A stretch of DNA of 64,000 bases from Acanthosepion esculentum (lineage: Eukaryota; Mollusca; Cephalopoda; Sepiida; Sepiidae): assembly GCA_964036315.1 (NCBI GenBank), contig OZ038495.1:22759121-22823120 (forward strand), given 5' to 3'. Shown piece by piece: positions 31,749-44,924 of the stretch; the stretch's first letter is position 1; each line of letters begins with the position of its first letter. A program made the position numbers and the translations under genes. The notes beneath the pieces are model-generated. The model had not been told where the DNA came from. It was given only the letters and a program-made list of their open reading frames with translations, and made no database searches.

Positions 31749-32690
31749 TATATATATATATTTGTAACTTTATTGCAAAAATGTTTATCTATTTGGGTTC
31801 TTATTGAAAAAATGCATACATATTTAGGGTCTTTTTACAAACATTATCATTCTTCCCCACCAACCCATTGCCTTCAGTATAATATCTACATGAGTGGGTG
31901 TTGGTGAATTTCTATGAGTAATCTACCTTAAGTTTGTTTATATAAACAAAAGTCAAAAAAAAAAGAAAGAAAAAATGCTGTCATTTTGTTTTCTCGGTAG
32001 CTGACTAAGCAAACTTTATGTGATTATTGTGTTTGTTTGTTATTACATTTTTCAAATTATTCACTGTTATCTATTATAACACTTACCTGCATATCTATCT
32101 GATGAAATCATTTCAAGTTGTTAATTGCTTGCTCTAGGAAGTAGATTACGGTTGCTAGTGATAGGTAAGGCAAGGGGTTAAGTGGATAACGCCCACCCAG
32201 TATCTGGGCAACTCATTCTGCTGAAATGGTTAACAAACTGGACCAGCAAATCAATGCTAGTCAGTTTGTTTCTCACTAAGTGCCTCATTTTTGAGCTTTT
32301 ATGTCAAAACTGTACTGTTTAATAAATAACTATCTCCACCAAATGCCTTCACCCCAGATGAAGTAAACAGGTGGATCTCTCTTGGGGAATGTCAAAACTG
32401 TATTTGTATAAGCAATTAGCCCAGGAAGAATTTCACATTAAATTTTCAGTTTAAATACTATTTATAAATATTGATGTAGTTGAATAGTTTATTTGATTTA
32501 TTAAGTTAAAATAAAAGACATTTTTTGTTTTTTTAAATTTTCAACTTTACTGATGTAGTTAAACACTTTATCTGATTAAAGTAAAAGACATTTTTGTTTT
32601 TTAAAATAAAAGACATTTTTTAAAATAAAAGACATTTTTGTTTTTTAAAATTTTCAGCTTTATTGAATAATATATTTACTCTTGTGCTTA
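31749..32690. other. AT-rich DNA with small tandem duplications
   Basis: At 32500-32660 the words AAAATAAAAGACATTTTT and TTTTAAAATTTTCAGCTTTA are repeated two to three times. A possible SINE-like remnant lies at 32150-32300. No gene seen. Confidence 0.4.
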
Positions 32691-32694
32691 ATGT

Positions 32695-33040
32695 GGAAGC
32701 AGAGTGGAATAGTGAATAGTGGCTCAGGAATGAGAAATTGGACTGCTGAGTTCAAATTCCAACCAAGTTTGTTACATCCACTTATGTGCAAATATCCTTG
32801 AGGATAATATGAATCCATCTCTTCTTTCCTCCAGCTATGGGTTAAATAGCAGAACAGAATGGATCCTATATACTTGGTTTGCAACAAGCTCAAGAGAAGG
32901 AAAGTTCTGAATTCAAACCAGCCTGGAAAGAGTTGGTCTTCATCAGATTATCTAAAACATATCACTGCTGCTATGGCTACAGTATATTTGTTGCTCCTAT
33001 CACCAGACTGGGTTATGGAAATCATGTTGTGAAATGACTA
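32695..33040 (+). mobile_element. tRNA-derived SINE copy
   Basis: Head GAGTGGAATAGTGAATAGTG, B-box GAGTTCAAATTCCAACC, body CATCCACTTATGTGCAAATA to GCAGAACAGAATGGATCCTA. The downstream part matches 23.32 kb (GAGAAGGAAAGTTCTGAATT). Confidence 0.75.
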
Positions 33041-34019
33041 AAAGATGGAGGAATGTTTATTTTCTTTTAGGAAATTTTCTGACCTACCAACCAAAATTAC
33101 TAACCCCACCCTGTTTATTAATTTTGCACTTTTTGACTTTTCAATAATTCTGTAATCCCTGCTTTTATTAAAACCACCCATTTCTTGCATATTGAGAAAA
33201 AAAATCCTCAGTTATTAAGACTCCCTTTTGTATTAGGAACTTAAGAGTACTATTTTGTTCTGCTATAATCTGCTAACTTTCAGGCAACTTCATTATTCCA
33301 TCCTCTCATAAATTTTTATCTTTCTCAGCAAAAAAATAAATTCTCATTGTCTTTTGCCATGTTCCAGAAATTCTTTTTCATGAAAACAAGATTAAAGTTG
33401 ATAATAATCTTGAGGTGCAAAATCTGTTGAATTGATTGGCTGACTTTCCAGCCAATTTTTGTCTGATTCTCAAAGAAACATTTACTTTTGTTTATTTTAT
33501 TTATTATTAATCCAGTAGCCATTAGTCCCCAAACTGGCAAACAAGCAAATATGACAAAGAATATGAGCAACATACAAAAAATATGAATAATCAAAACATT
33601 GAATTAACAAAGCATTTAAATCAGTGGAAGAGGCATATTGCACACAAGTACAGTTACCATCTGCTCATATAATCAAAGTATATTTTGATAACCTTTTTAA
33701 GACACAGAGCCATAATTACCAACATCCTGAAGGGATGTCGGCAAATGAAGTGAAATCAATAAATGAAATAATAATAATAATAAAGAATAATAAAAAAAAT
33801 AGAAAAAGAAATACATTTTCCCATGATGCTAAGAGTAAAGGAACCAGAAATATGATTACACCATTTGCTTCTCATTAAACGTCATTAGATGATGTTGAAG
33901 CCTATATAAAGGCAAACATTTCCTGCCTCACTCTCTTTGCTACAAAATGTGAATCACATGGTAATTAGGTTTCCACTGGGGAATTCCCCGGTCCACTGAT
34001 GATTGAACTCTTTTCCCAC
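33041..34019. other. AT-rich DNA, nothing recognised
   Basis: No exon-like frame with splice sites and no transposon ends. Confidence 0.4.
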
Positions 34020-34330
34020 TTTCCAATGCATAGTACTAGCACATTTCTTCTAAAAACCTCAATTTATGAAGTAAGTTGAGATTTCTCTTTGGTTGTTCCA
34101 ACTCTGCCCAAGGCTGACTTGAGCATGACCATATTAACAATGATTATACCAACTTACCCTAACTTCTGGCTCTAGAAAACAAAATGGACTAACATCCCAT
34201 AACCATGTTTAAAACTTCCAACAATAAAGTAAGTAGAAACTTTCCTTTGGTTGTTCGAACTCTGAACAAGGCTCACTTCAGCTCAACCATGAATACAATA
34301 TTTATACTTACCTACTTTAACTTTTCGGCC
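34020..34330. repeat. Diverged tandem duplication, about 165-bp unit
   Basis: TTTCTCTTTGGTTGTTCCAA (34083) and TTTCCTTTGGTTGTTCGAAC (34240) are equivalent points of two units, as are CTTACCCTAACTTC and CTTACCTACTTTAACTT. Part of it (34150-34291) was copied to 40.87 kb. Confidence 0.65.
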
Positions 34331-34481
34331 AGAAAGAGAACAGTTATACCCAAGTGACATAGAGAACTTTGTTTCAATAGTCATCATAAAAGGAATAAAC
34401 GTCCATAGTAGAAACTCATGTTTTTGTATGTTTATATCTTTGTTTACATATTGAGCATGCACCTTTACCTAAGATACACAC

Positions 34482-34730
34482 AAACATGCAAGCTTTCAAC
34501 TTGAACAGCACAGAAGAGAGAAAGTTTGTAATTGACTGTTAAGAGAGAGGGAAATAAACTAGAAACTGGGAAAATAGAAATTAGAATTAGTTATACATTC
34601 AACATTTGAAGAGTTAGTGAAACACAATAGGTAATTAAGTAAAACCTATATTATGGAATCTATATAAATAAATGCAAAAATTAGAGCACAATTATCCAAT
34701 GAATTCTGGGGAAAGTAGAGTTTTTGGCTT
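34482..34730. other. Source block 2 of a rearranged duplication
   Basis: Nearly identical to 40660-40867 except for a 44-bp deletion there (34646-34689). Its 3' breakpoint falls at the loop of a hairpin (34713-34753, arms AAAGTAGAGTTTTT and complement). Confidence 0.8.
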
Positions 34731-34754
34731 AAAAAGTCAAAAACTCTACTTTAT

Positions 34755-34915
34755 AGTAGATATTTACTTTGAGGCTGTCCAGCATTCACTGTCAAATAGA
34801 AGGTCTAATATTACATTGCACCCTTTTTCTTATTTCTAATGAAATTCTTTCATCATTCCAATGCATCTTTGGATTTCTGTGTAACATTTTCCATCCACAC
34901 TTAGAACGCTTCCCA
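34755..34915 (-). pseudogene. RTE-like LINE fragment
   Basis: The minus strand matches about 3.96-4.10 kb of the LINE at 2.99 kb: RCIGM-like, SLEIRKRVQ and an LDS segment, plus the parallel fragment at 52.03-52.26 kb. Heavily decayed. Confidence 0.5.
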
Positions 34916-35149
34916 CATATGTAAATGTTTGTACTTGTTCGTTTAGTCAATTTAAACTGCTATTGAGTGCAAATCCGTTTTTGCTTACAGAATGTGATAT
35001 TAAAATCATGGGTTTTCTACTGTGTATTTTGTGTTTAATTTTCAGGAAAAAATGATTGCTTGATTTGTTTTCTATGGCTTGTCAACATTTTGCTTGTTAT
35101 TTAAAGCCCAAAAATATTTTTATGTTGTAAGAATTTTTTTGGGAGATAA

Positions 35150-35345
35150 TAATGATTTACTGATACAAGTCCTGCTAATTAACCTATAGCTGGGGGTATA
35201 AGGTAGATCCATAGCTTTTCTAAGTGTATTTGCACATAAGTGAATATAACAAACCTGATTGGAATTGGAACTCAGCTATCTGATTTTCAATTCCAAGCTG
35301 TTATCCATTATACCATCCATATATTCCTGCTTACAGCATTTGATT
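35150..35345 (-). mobile_element. 5S/tRNA SINE copy, 5S part mostly truncated
   Basis: The minus strand has the tRNA-like head (GGTATAATGGATAACAGCTT), B-box GAGTTCCAATTCCAATC and the shared body. Beyond the head, 35329-35344 keeps only the last 16 bp of the 5S part (complement of ATCAAATGCTGTAAGC). Confidence 0.65.
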
Positions 35346-35389
35346 TTTCAGCAGAAAAATTCTGTGAAGTTTTGTACATGTCTAATAAA

Positions 35390-35395
35390 TTGATA

Positions 35396-35437
<42 letters not shown>

Positions 35438-35473
35438 ATGTTCATGTATAGTTGTATATATATATTTGTATAC

Positions 35474-35511
<38 letters not shown>

Positions 35512-35725
35512 GTTCATGTATAGTTGTATATATATATTTGTATACATTATATATATATATATATATATAATGTTCATGTTTAGTTGTATATATATATTTG
35601 TATACATTATATATATATATATATATATATAATGTTCATGTATAGTTGTATATATATATTTGTATACATTATATATATATATATATATAATGTTCATGTA
35701 TAGTTGTATATATATATTTGTATAC

Positions 35726-35765
<40 letters not shown>

Positions 35766-35863
35766 GTTCATGTATAGTTGTATATATATATTTGTATACA
35801 TTATATATATATATATATATATATATATAATGTTCATGTATAGTTGTATATATATTTGTATAC

Positions 35864-35915
<52 letters not shown>

Positions 35916-36009
35916 GTTCATGTATAGTTGTATATATATATTTGTATACATTATATATATATATATATATATAATGTTCATGTATAGTTGTATATATATA
36001 TTTGTATAC

Positions 36010-36043
<34 letters not shown>

Positions 36044-36077
36044 GTTCATGTATAGTTGTATATATATATTTGTATAC

Positions 36078-36111
<34 letters not shown>

Positions 36112-37043
36112 GTTCATGTATAGTTGTATATATATTTGTATACATTATATATATATATATAAATGTTCATGTATAGTTGTATATATATTTGTATACATTA
36201 TATATATATATAAATGTCCATGTATAGTTTTATATATATTTGTATACATTATATATATATATAAATGTTCATGTATAGTTGTATATATATTTGTATACAT
36301 TATATATATATATAAATGTTCATGTATAGTTGTATATATATTTGTATACATTATATATATATATAAATGTTCATGTATAGTTGTATATAAATTTGTATAC
36401 ATTATATATATATATAAATGTTCATGTATAGTTGTATATATATTTGTATACATTATATATATATATAAATGTTCATGTATAGTTGTATATATATTTGTAT
36501 ACATTATATATATATATAAATGTTCATGTATAGTTGTATATATATATTTGTATACATTATATATATATATAAATGTTCATGTATAGTTGTATATATATTT
36601 GTATACATTATATATATATATAAATGTTCATGTATAGTTGTGTATATATATTTGTATACATTATATATATATATAAATGTTCATGTATAGTTGTATATAT
36701 ATATTTGTATACATTATATATATATATAAATGTTCATGTATAGTTGTATATATATATTTGTATACATTATATATATATATAAATGTTCATGTATAGTTGT
36801 ATATATATTTGTATACATTATATATATATATAAATGTTCATGTATAGTTGTATATATATTTGTATACATTATATATATATAAATGTTCATGGAAAGTTGT
36901 ATATATATTTGTATACATTATATATATATATTTGTATACATTATATATATATAAATGTTCATGTATAGTTGTATATATATTTGTATACATTATATATATA
37001 TATATATATATATATAATGTTCATGTATAGTTGTATATATATT

Positions 37044-37081
<38 letters not shown>

Positions 37082-37216
37082 GTTCATGTATAGTTGTATA
37101 TATATTTGTATATATATATATATATATATATAATGTTCATGTATAGTTGTATATATATTTGTATATATATATATATATATATATATATAATGTTCATGTA
37201 TAGTTGTATATATATT

Positions 37217-37270
<54 letters not shown>

Positions 37271-37295
37271 GTTCATGTATAGTTGTATATATATT

Positions 37296-37329
<34 letters not shown>

Positions 37330-37692
37330 GTTCATGTATAGTTGTATATATATTTGTATATATATATATATATATAATGTTCATGTATAGTTGTATATAT
37401 ATTTGTATATATATATATATATATATAATGTTCATGTATAGTTGTATATATATTTGTATACATTATATATACATATATATATATATATAATGTTCATGTA
37501 TAGTTGTATATATATTTGTATACATTACATTATATATATATATATATTTATATATATAATGTTCATGTATAGTTGTATATATATTTGTATACATTATATA
37601 TATATAATGTTCATGTATAGTTGTATATATATTTGTATACATTATATATATATATATAATATTCATGTATAGTTGTATATATATTTGTATAC

Positions 37693-37738
<46 letters not shown>

Positions 37739-37830
37739 GTTCATGTATAGTTGTATATATATTTGTATACATTATATATATATATATATATATATAATGT
37801 TCATGTATAGTTGTATATATATTTGTATAC

Positions 37831-37884
<54 letters not shown>

Positions 37885-37984
37885 GTTCATGTATAGTTGT
37901 ATATATATATTTGTATACATTATATATATATATATATATATATATATAATGTTCATGTATAGTTGTATATATATATTTGTATAC

Positions 37985-38022
<38 letters not shown>

Positions 38023-38186
38023 GTTCAGGTATAGTTGTATATATATATTTGTATACATTATATATATATATATATATATATATATAATGTTCAGGTATAG
38101 TTGTATATATATATTTGTATACATTATATATATATATATATATATATATAATGTTCATGTATAGTTGTATATATATATTTGTATAC

Positions 38187-38228
<42 letters not shown>

Positions 38229-38456
38229 GTTCAGGTATAGTTGTATATATATATTTGTATACATTATATATATATATATATATATATATAATGTTCATGT
38301 ATAGTTGTATATATATATTTGTATACATTATATATATATATATATATATATATATAATGTTCAGGTATAGTTGTATATATATATTTGTATACATTATATA
38401 TATATATATATATATATATAATGTTCATGTATAGTTGTATATATATATTTGTATAC

Positions 38457-38506
<50 letters not shown>

Positions 38507-38540
38507 GTTCAGGTATAGTTGTATATATATATTTGTATAC

Positions 38541-38582
<42 letters not shown>

Positions 38583-38616
38583 GTTCAGGTATAGTTGTAT
38601 ATATATATTTGTATAC

Positions 38617-38650
<34 letters not shown>

Positions 38651-38746
38651 GTTCAGGTATAGTTGTATATATATATTTGTATACATTATATATATATATA
38701 TATATATATAATGTTCAGGTATAGTTGTATATATATATTTGTATAC

Positions 38747-38826
<80 letters not shown>

Positions 38827-38860
38827 GTTCAGGTATAGTTGTATATATATATTTGTATAC

Positions 38861-38913
<53 letters not shown>

Positions 38914-39002
38914 GGTATAGTTGTATATATATATTTGTATACATTATATATATATATATATATATAATGTTCAGGTATAGTTGTATATATATATTTGTAT
39001 AC

Positions 39003-39056
<54 letters not shown>

Positions 39057-39141
39057 GTTCATGTATAGTTGCATATATATATTTGTATACATTATATATA
39101 TATATATAATGTTCATGTATAGTTGTATATATATTGTATAC

Positions 39142-39185
<44 letters not shown>

Positions 39186-39216
39186 GTTCATGTATAGTTG
39201 TATATATATTGTATAC

Positions 39217-39256
<40 letters not shown>

Positions 39257-39287
39257 GTTCATGTATAGTTGTATATATATTGTATAC

Positions 39288-39333
<46 letters not shown>

Positions 39334-39418
39334 CATGTATAGTTGTATATATATTGTATACACTATATATATATATATATATATAATGTTCATGTATAGT
39401 TGTATATATATTGTATAC

Positions 39419-39452
<34 letters not shown>

Positions 39453-39483
39453 GTTCATGTATAGTTGTATATATATTGTATAC

Positions 39484-39535
<52 letters not shown>

Positions 39536-39674
39536 GTTCATGTATAGTTGTATATATATTGTATACATTATATATATATATATATATAATGTTCATGTAT
39601 AGTTGTATATATATTGTATACATTATATATATATATATATAATGTTCATGTATAGTTGTATATATATTGTATAC

Positions 39675-39710
<36 letters not shown>

Positions 39711-39990
39711 GTTCATGTATAGTTGTATATATATATTTGTATACATTATATATATTTATATATATATAATGTTCATGTATAGTTGTATATATATTTGTAT
39801 ATATTTATATATATATAATGTTCATGTATAGTTGTATATATATTTGTATATATTTATATATATATAATGTTCATGTATAGTTGTATATATATATTTGTAT
39901 ACATTATATATAATATATTTATATATATATATATATATAATGTTCATGTATAGTTGTATATATATATATTTGTATACATTTGTGTATATA
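35390..39990. repeat. 4.6-kb (TA)n-linked minisatellite, about 72 units
   Basis: Each unit is a core of about 36 bp (TGTTCATGTATAGTTG, then (TA)3-5, TTGTATACATTA) joined by a (TA)n spacer of 7-40 repeats. I counted about 72 cores. Variants cluster: a TTCAGG core at 38.03-38.99 kb, short spacers with AAATG at 36.15-36.96 kb, a shorter TATATTGTATAC form at 39.12-39.68 kb, and missing TACATT at 37.04-37.42 kb. All frames are open in places, giving only Tyr-Ile type repeats. Confidence 0.95.
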
Positions 39991-40419
39991 TCAGTAAGTA
40001 TAAATTTGTACATGGGAGGCAGTTAAATTTCTTTTAATTTGTATATATATATTTTATTATTATGTATATTTCTCTTTATGTATGTTGTATTGAGCCTTTT
40101 AAATGCAAGTCTAAAGAAGTCTATAAGTACAGGTGCATCATGGGAAGTTGAAGAGGGATTGTACAAGAAAGTCAAAAAAAAAACATTGATTTACAATAAG
40201 AGAAAGAATAATCAATGAAAAACAAAAGGTTTATGTTCTTAGCTCAAGGTAGTAAATGATGTAATTCTGTTCCTTTTTAAGGTCTCTGTATGATTGATAG
40301 CAATCCTCAAAGATGAAAATATCTGTTTGTATATTAAGAAACATTCAAACAGAAATAGTAGTAGTATTAGTAGTAAACACACCAAATCCATTACTTGCTT
40401 TGAAACTAGCCAAAGCATA

Positions 40420-40658
40420 CTAGGGCATATGACCATATAGTGTTCAAATATTGTTTCCCATATGATCACCAATGTTAAGCAATGTCGAATCTGGTCAGTA
40501 CCTAGATGGGTGACCGTTTGTGAAGACTAGGTGCTGTAATTTGGATGTGCAGGTAGTGTAATGGAAATGGCTTGGAATTGTTAATCAGAGCGCTGAGTTC
40601 CAATTCCAGTTGGGTTCGTTATATTCACCTATGTGCAGATACTCTTGGGAAAGTAGTA
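40420..40658 (+). mobile_element. Chimeric 5S-rRNA/tRNA SINE, interrupted
   Basis: 5S part 40420-40542: TCACCAATGTTAAGCAATGT, TCTGGTCAGTACCTAGATGG, GGTGCTGTAATTT. The tRNA-like head (GGTAGTGTAATGGAAATGGC; GAGTTCCAATTCCAG) and body follow to TCTTGGGAAAGTAG. The body resumes at 41010 (ATGGGTTAATAAGTAAGACT) after a 350-bp insertion. Confidence 0.85.
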
Positions 40659-41012
40659 GAAACATGCAAGCTTTCAACTTGAACAGCACAGAAGAAGAGA
40701 GAAAGTTTGTAATTGACTGCTAAGAGAGAGGGAAATAAACTAGAAACTGGGAAAATAGAAATTAGAATTAGTTATACATTCAACATTTGAAGAGTTAGTG
40801 AAACACAATAGGTAATTAAGTAAAACAATTATCCAATGAATTCCGGGGAAAGTAGAGTTTTTGGCTTGTCAACTTACCCTAAATTCTGGCTCTAGAAAAC
40901 AAAATGGACCAACATCCCATAACCATGTTTAAAACTTCCAACAATAAAGTAAGTAGAAACTTTCCTTTGGTTGTTCGAACTCTGAACAAAGGCTCACTTC
41001 AGCTCAACCATG
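40659..41012. other. Rearranged copy of 34-kb sequence, inserted in a SINE
   Basis: 40660-40867 copies 34482-34730 and 40870-41012 copies 34150-34291, in the same orientation but in reversed order. The intervening 34292-34481 is absent. The join reads GGCTTGTCAACTT. The ends show only microhomology to the SINE (CAGCT and ATG). Confidence 0.85.
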
Positions 41013-41055
41013 GGTTAATAAGTAAGACTTATATCACTAAATCATTACTATCACA

Positions 41056-42455
41056 AAAATTGGCTTTAAATAATCTGCAAAGTGTTAATAAACCATAGAA
41101 AATGAATGAATCAATCTATGCTCGATGCTTCTTAACTTCATTGATCATACAGGAACTAGTATTTCGACATGATATGGTCTTAAACTGCTTCTCTTTCGGT
41201 TTAACTACAAGAATCCTATAAGATAATCAGACAATTTACAGTATCAGAGCCAAGATAAGAACCTTTTATAGTTTACTATTTCAGTACAATGCTAGCGTAG
41301 TACCCATAAAAATGAAGAGTTTATTTACATATAGATTAGTGCTTCTGCTTAGAATCACAGTGTAGGTGCACACAATCCTCTGCTAAGAATTAAGATATGG
41401 TGTCTGTATACATTGCTTATGACAGTGTTACTTCCTGACACTTAAGTCAGTGTGAATTATCTGTGAACATTTCTTTAGATTAAAGTGTCATTCCATGACA
41501 TTTCAGCTAAAAATAATAGTGTAGTACCTGTCCTAAATATATGGATAAATATTTCATGTTGTGTTTTTTCTTCTATTCTAAAATTCACACAGTACAAGAC
41601 TTGAGAGCAACTCATGGTTACTGCTAAGTTTGGACTTTTAGTGAAAATCTTCATAACTTTTTCCCTCATAAATCTTTAGAATTTCAAATAAGAAACTTGA
41701 CATCAAGACTGTTCTAGTTGTCTCTATTGGATGCTAAACAAGTAAGAGACAGTCATCATTGAATAACTAGCAGACTGTCACATTGGTAAGCCACATATTC
41801 ATGGAAGATTTGCCTGGAGAAAGCTGACAGAAATCGATGCTTCCAAATTGAACAGTGTTTTGGATTTGTCTTCTACTTTCAACTCTTGTAATATAAGATG
41901 CCCAGCAGTGGAATCAGATGACATTCTATTGTTGTGTATTTAGACAAATGAGCCACACAAGTAGTGATAAATACTGACAAAATATAGAACACATCTAGGA
42001 ACATTCAGTCATAGAAGAGCAATCAATGGTCACTAACTCATAATAAGAGACAAGAAATCTAATCTTTTTACTTGTGATTTCTATATTTAATTCAATAATA
42101 ATTCTATGTATTCCTCCCTTCACATGTATATTACATCATGTTATTACCTTAGATAAATAATGGACCATTCCATTTGATTGAGAGAAAAGGCGAAAGGGAA
42201 AGAGATCAAAAAGGTTGTCTGGTTTTAGCGAGGAAAAAAAAAGAAAGACGAAAAAGAACAGGAAGATATGGGATATAATAATGCTGTCAGATGCTTAATG
42301 TCTGCTAGAGTGAAAAGGAAAACCTTTGTTAATTTTTAATCTTTTCATTTGTGCCCACTTACTTCCTTAAATAATAGCCTGTATTCATAATTATGATTGT
42401 TATTGCAATCTTTTGTAAAAGTTATTAAGCTCAAATATTTAATGATGCAATTGGG
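41056..42455. other. Unique DNA, no confident gene
   Basis: Two minus-strand frames stand out: 41475-41669 (SPNLAVTMSCSQVLYCVNFR) and about 41790-41915 (ASYITRVESRRQIQNTVQFG). Neither has convincing splice sites on both sides, and no family was recognised. Confidence 0.3.
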
Positions 42456-42610
42456 AAATTTCCATAAGTAAATGAAATAAAGGATTCAGTTTGAAATTCC
42501 TTAAAGTTTACTCAGATCGACAAGTACCTGAAGAAGACCAAAGAACACAATAGCCAAAACATTGTGATAACAACAAAGATGAAGATAATAGTCCAAATGC
42601 AAATAATTTA
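42455..42610 (+). mobile_element. Diverged family-I SINE tail
   Basis: AATAAAGGATTCAGTTTGAA, ACCTGAAGAAGACC, AATAGCCAAAACATTGTGAT and GATAATAGTCCAAATG match the plus-strand half of the 55.4-kb copy. No inverted partner is evident. Confidence 0.65.
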
Positions 42611-42889
42611 ATTTTATAGTCAGGGAAATTGCCAGTAAATAATAATAGTTTCAGTAGTAGTAGTAGTAACAAACATTATCATAATTATTCAAATTAGGTT
42701 TTTCTATAATCTAGTCAGTAACACATTATATATTATGGAACATAAAAGTCACAGTTGTACCAACATTGCTGGAGCATGAGGAAAAATCCAAAGGAAAGCT
42801 GTTGGGTTTGTAAAATTCATTTGCTTGATCATGAAAGAAACTCATGTTAATAATATTTAATGATGTTTTGGGAGATGCAAAATATTAAA

Positions 42890-43235
42890 CCTATTTTTAC
42901 ACTTTTATAATGCTTTTTACCTCAGTTTCGGGGTTAACATTATTATTTACTGACCTATAATTTTATATATAGAGATTGGTCAGTCTCTCATTGGTTAATG
43001 GGTTCAGAAAAAGCTGACCTCCACCAGAGAAGGGATCAATCCTGCTCTGAAGTAAGACAGAAGAAATTCTCTCCACCGCCAATGGTACCAGTTGCTGAGG
43101 GTTTTAAATTACAAGCTATGTAGCCCTGTTTCACTCTACCAGATGGGTATGTCCACGGTACCAGTTGCTGAGGGTTTTAAAGGTACAAGCTACCTAGCCC
43201 TATTTGATTCCACCAGATAGGTAAGTCCACCCGAC
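42890..43235 (+). mobile_element. Fragment of GGTAATATT repeat plus 73-bp duplication
   Basis: 42890-42945 matches 45.48-45.53 kb (TTTTTACACTTTTATAATGC, TCAGTTTCGGGGTTAAC). Then GGTACCAGTTGCTGAGGGTT is present twice, at 43084 and 43157, in tandem units of about 73 bp. Confidence 0.6.
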
Positions 43236-43289
43236 ATATTCATGTTTAGATGTAAATAAATATCTTTATTATATTGATAAAGTATTCTT

Positions 43290-43800
43290 CTCATTCATGT
43301 CAGTCCCAAAGTAAAGTGGGGCAAGCACAATAAAGCTTTGCGAAAAACTGAAGGAACTGGAAATTCAAGGAAGAATTAGGACCATGTAGGCCATTACAGA
43401 AAACCAGGGCCACAATGGAAAACAGGATATTATGAAGAGTACTGGAGTATCGAAGAAACTTACTGTGGCTTAATTTCTGGTTTAATACTCCAGTTACTGC
43501 TGTTGTGAAAAATCAATAAGTAAGATATAATATTGTAAACAAGGAAAAGAATATTTATCAGGTGACTTTGCTGTCTCAGTAGACCAGAGGATAAAATTGA
43601 AAAAAATTAAAAACCATGCAAATACCTAAAACTTGTGAGAGAAATGAAAAACACTGTGGAACATGTTCTTTCTTTGGAATTCTCATAAACACCATATTCT
43701 TTTTACTCTTATCTTGGAAAAGCTTAGAACATTTGACAACTTGGAGACAGAATACTCCATCTTTCTGATCCTAGCAGTCATTCCAGATTCCTATCAAGTG
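43290..43800 (+). pseudogene. Possible LINE C-terminal remnant, third family
   Basis: The plus strand reads KLCEKLKELEIQGRIRTM with interruptions, like the C-terminal segment of some LINE polyproteins. A second block near 43580-43680 reads KLKKIKNHANT. Stops are frequent and the assignment is weak. Confidence 0.3.
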
Positions 43801-44585
43801 GTGTTAAATCCTGTTCATATCCAATAGCTGTCACAGCCACACTACTTCTTTACCTATTGCATAACATCGAGTTAATTTCTCCAAGTATATGTGGCTGAGT
43901 TCATTTTACAAGTAGATAAGGTGAAACCATCTCATGTATTGATATTTCTAATTTTTTGGACTCCAGTTTAAAATTAACAGTTATATCCATAACCAGTTAA
44001 TGAATGGGAATACTGATCTTCAAGAAAATTAGAAAAAAATCAATGAGTAACTATAAAAAGGTTTTTATTAAAAATGCTATTAAAAAGCTCAAACATACTG
44101 AAAAAGGAACTGGATCATGAAAGAAACTCATGTTAATAATATTTAATGGAGTTTTGGGAGATGCAAAATATTAGAGAATATCAAATATTTTCCTTTTTAA
44201 CTTTATGTACTGATTCTGTATATGATATCTTTCAAGGATCGTTCCTTTTCTGAAAGTTTAGATGGTCAGGTTCTTCTCCAACTTGCATTTTAAAGCCTCA
44301 TAATCAAAAACTTATGGTCATCTAATTCTAGACATAACTTTAAGGAACAAGTCTCCTTTAAAATGTTTAAACTAAATTTGGCCGTAACAATCAAATATTG
44401 TTTCATTTCCTTCTTTTTTCCAAATTTCTCAAGTAGTTCCTGTGGGACCCAATTTAAAATAATACTTCAGAAGTGCTAGAATCTTAATACTTTACCATTA
44501 TCACATCTGAAATGAGAGATACAGTTGAATAGTACTTAAATTATATGTATAGCCTTTATAGTACCTAAACTTTATGAATCAAATG
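43801..44585. other. AT-rich DNA, nothing recognised
   Basis: The stretch GAAACTCATGTTAATAATAT then TTAATGGAGTTTTGGGAGAT (44116-44170) repeats 42.84-42.89 kb, a small duplicated segment. No gene seen. Confidence 0.4.
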
Positions 44586-44589
44586 CAGT

Positions 44590-44888
44590 AGTGTATTGGC
44601 AGCAAGGTCTCATTATTTTACACTTGAAATGATTCGATGTAATCGTAAGTTCTATGCTAACAGTTCCTTCTATTGCACTTCTCACTTGTGGAACTTTCTT
44701 TTAGCTTCTTGCTTCCTAGTCAACTTTAATCTTCAAAAATTTAAATGCAATGTCAATTGTTATCTTCTGTCTTCTTAATTCTTGCTCTTTTATTGTTTTC
44801 CCTTGTTAATAGTATTTTTTATCATATTCCCTAAGACTCAATATCCACCTGCATCTTAGTGGCTTTATTGCCTACTTGGAGTAAAATG

Positions 44889-44890
<2 letters not shown>
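44590..44890 (+). pseudogene. LINE B 3' end fragment
   Basis: The frame AARSHYFTLEMIRCNRKFYA to LQKFKCNVNCYLLSS matches the C-terminus at 26.14-26.32 kb. Its 3' UTR ends TGGCTTTATTGCC...GAGTAAAATGAT, then a (TA)n tract at 44893. Confidence 0.8.

Positions 44891-44892
<2 letters not shown>

Positions 44893-44921
<29 letters not shown>
44893..44921. repeat. (TA)n tract
   Basis: Fourteen TA units after the LINE B 3' end. Confidence 0.85.

Positions 44922-44924
<3 letters not shown>

Noticed and set aside
35308..40013. Many long open frames rich in Tyr, Ile, Met and His
   Set aside because: They are translations of the (TA)n-linked minisatellite, open in several frames on both strands, with no start context, codon bias or conserved domain.
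41475..41669. Minus-strand exon with SPNLAVTMSCSQVLYCVNFR
   Set aside because: The upstream acceptor lacks a pyrimidine tract and the donor (GGTACTAC) is weak. No neighbouring exon in matching phase was found.
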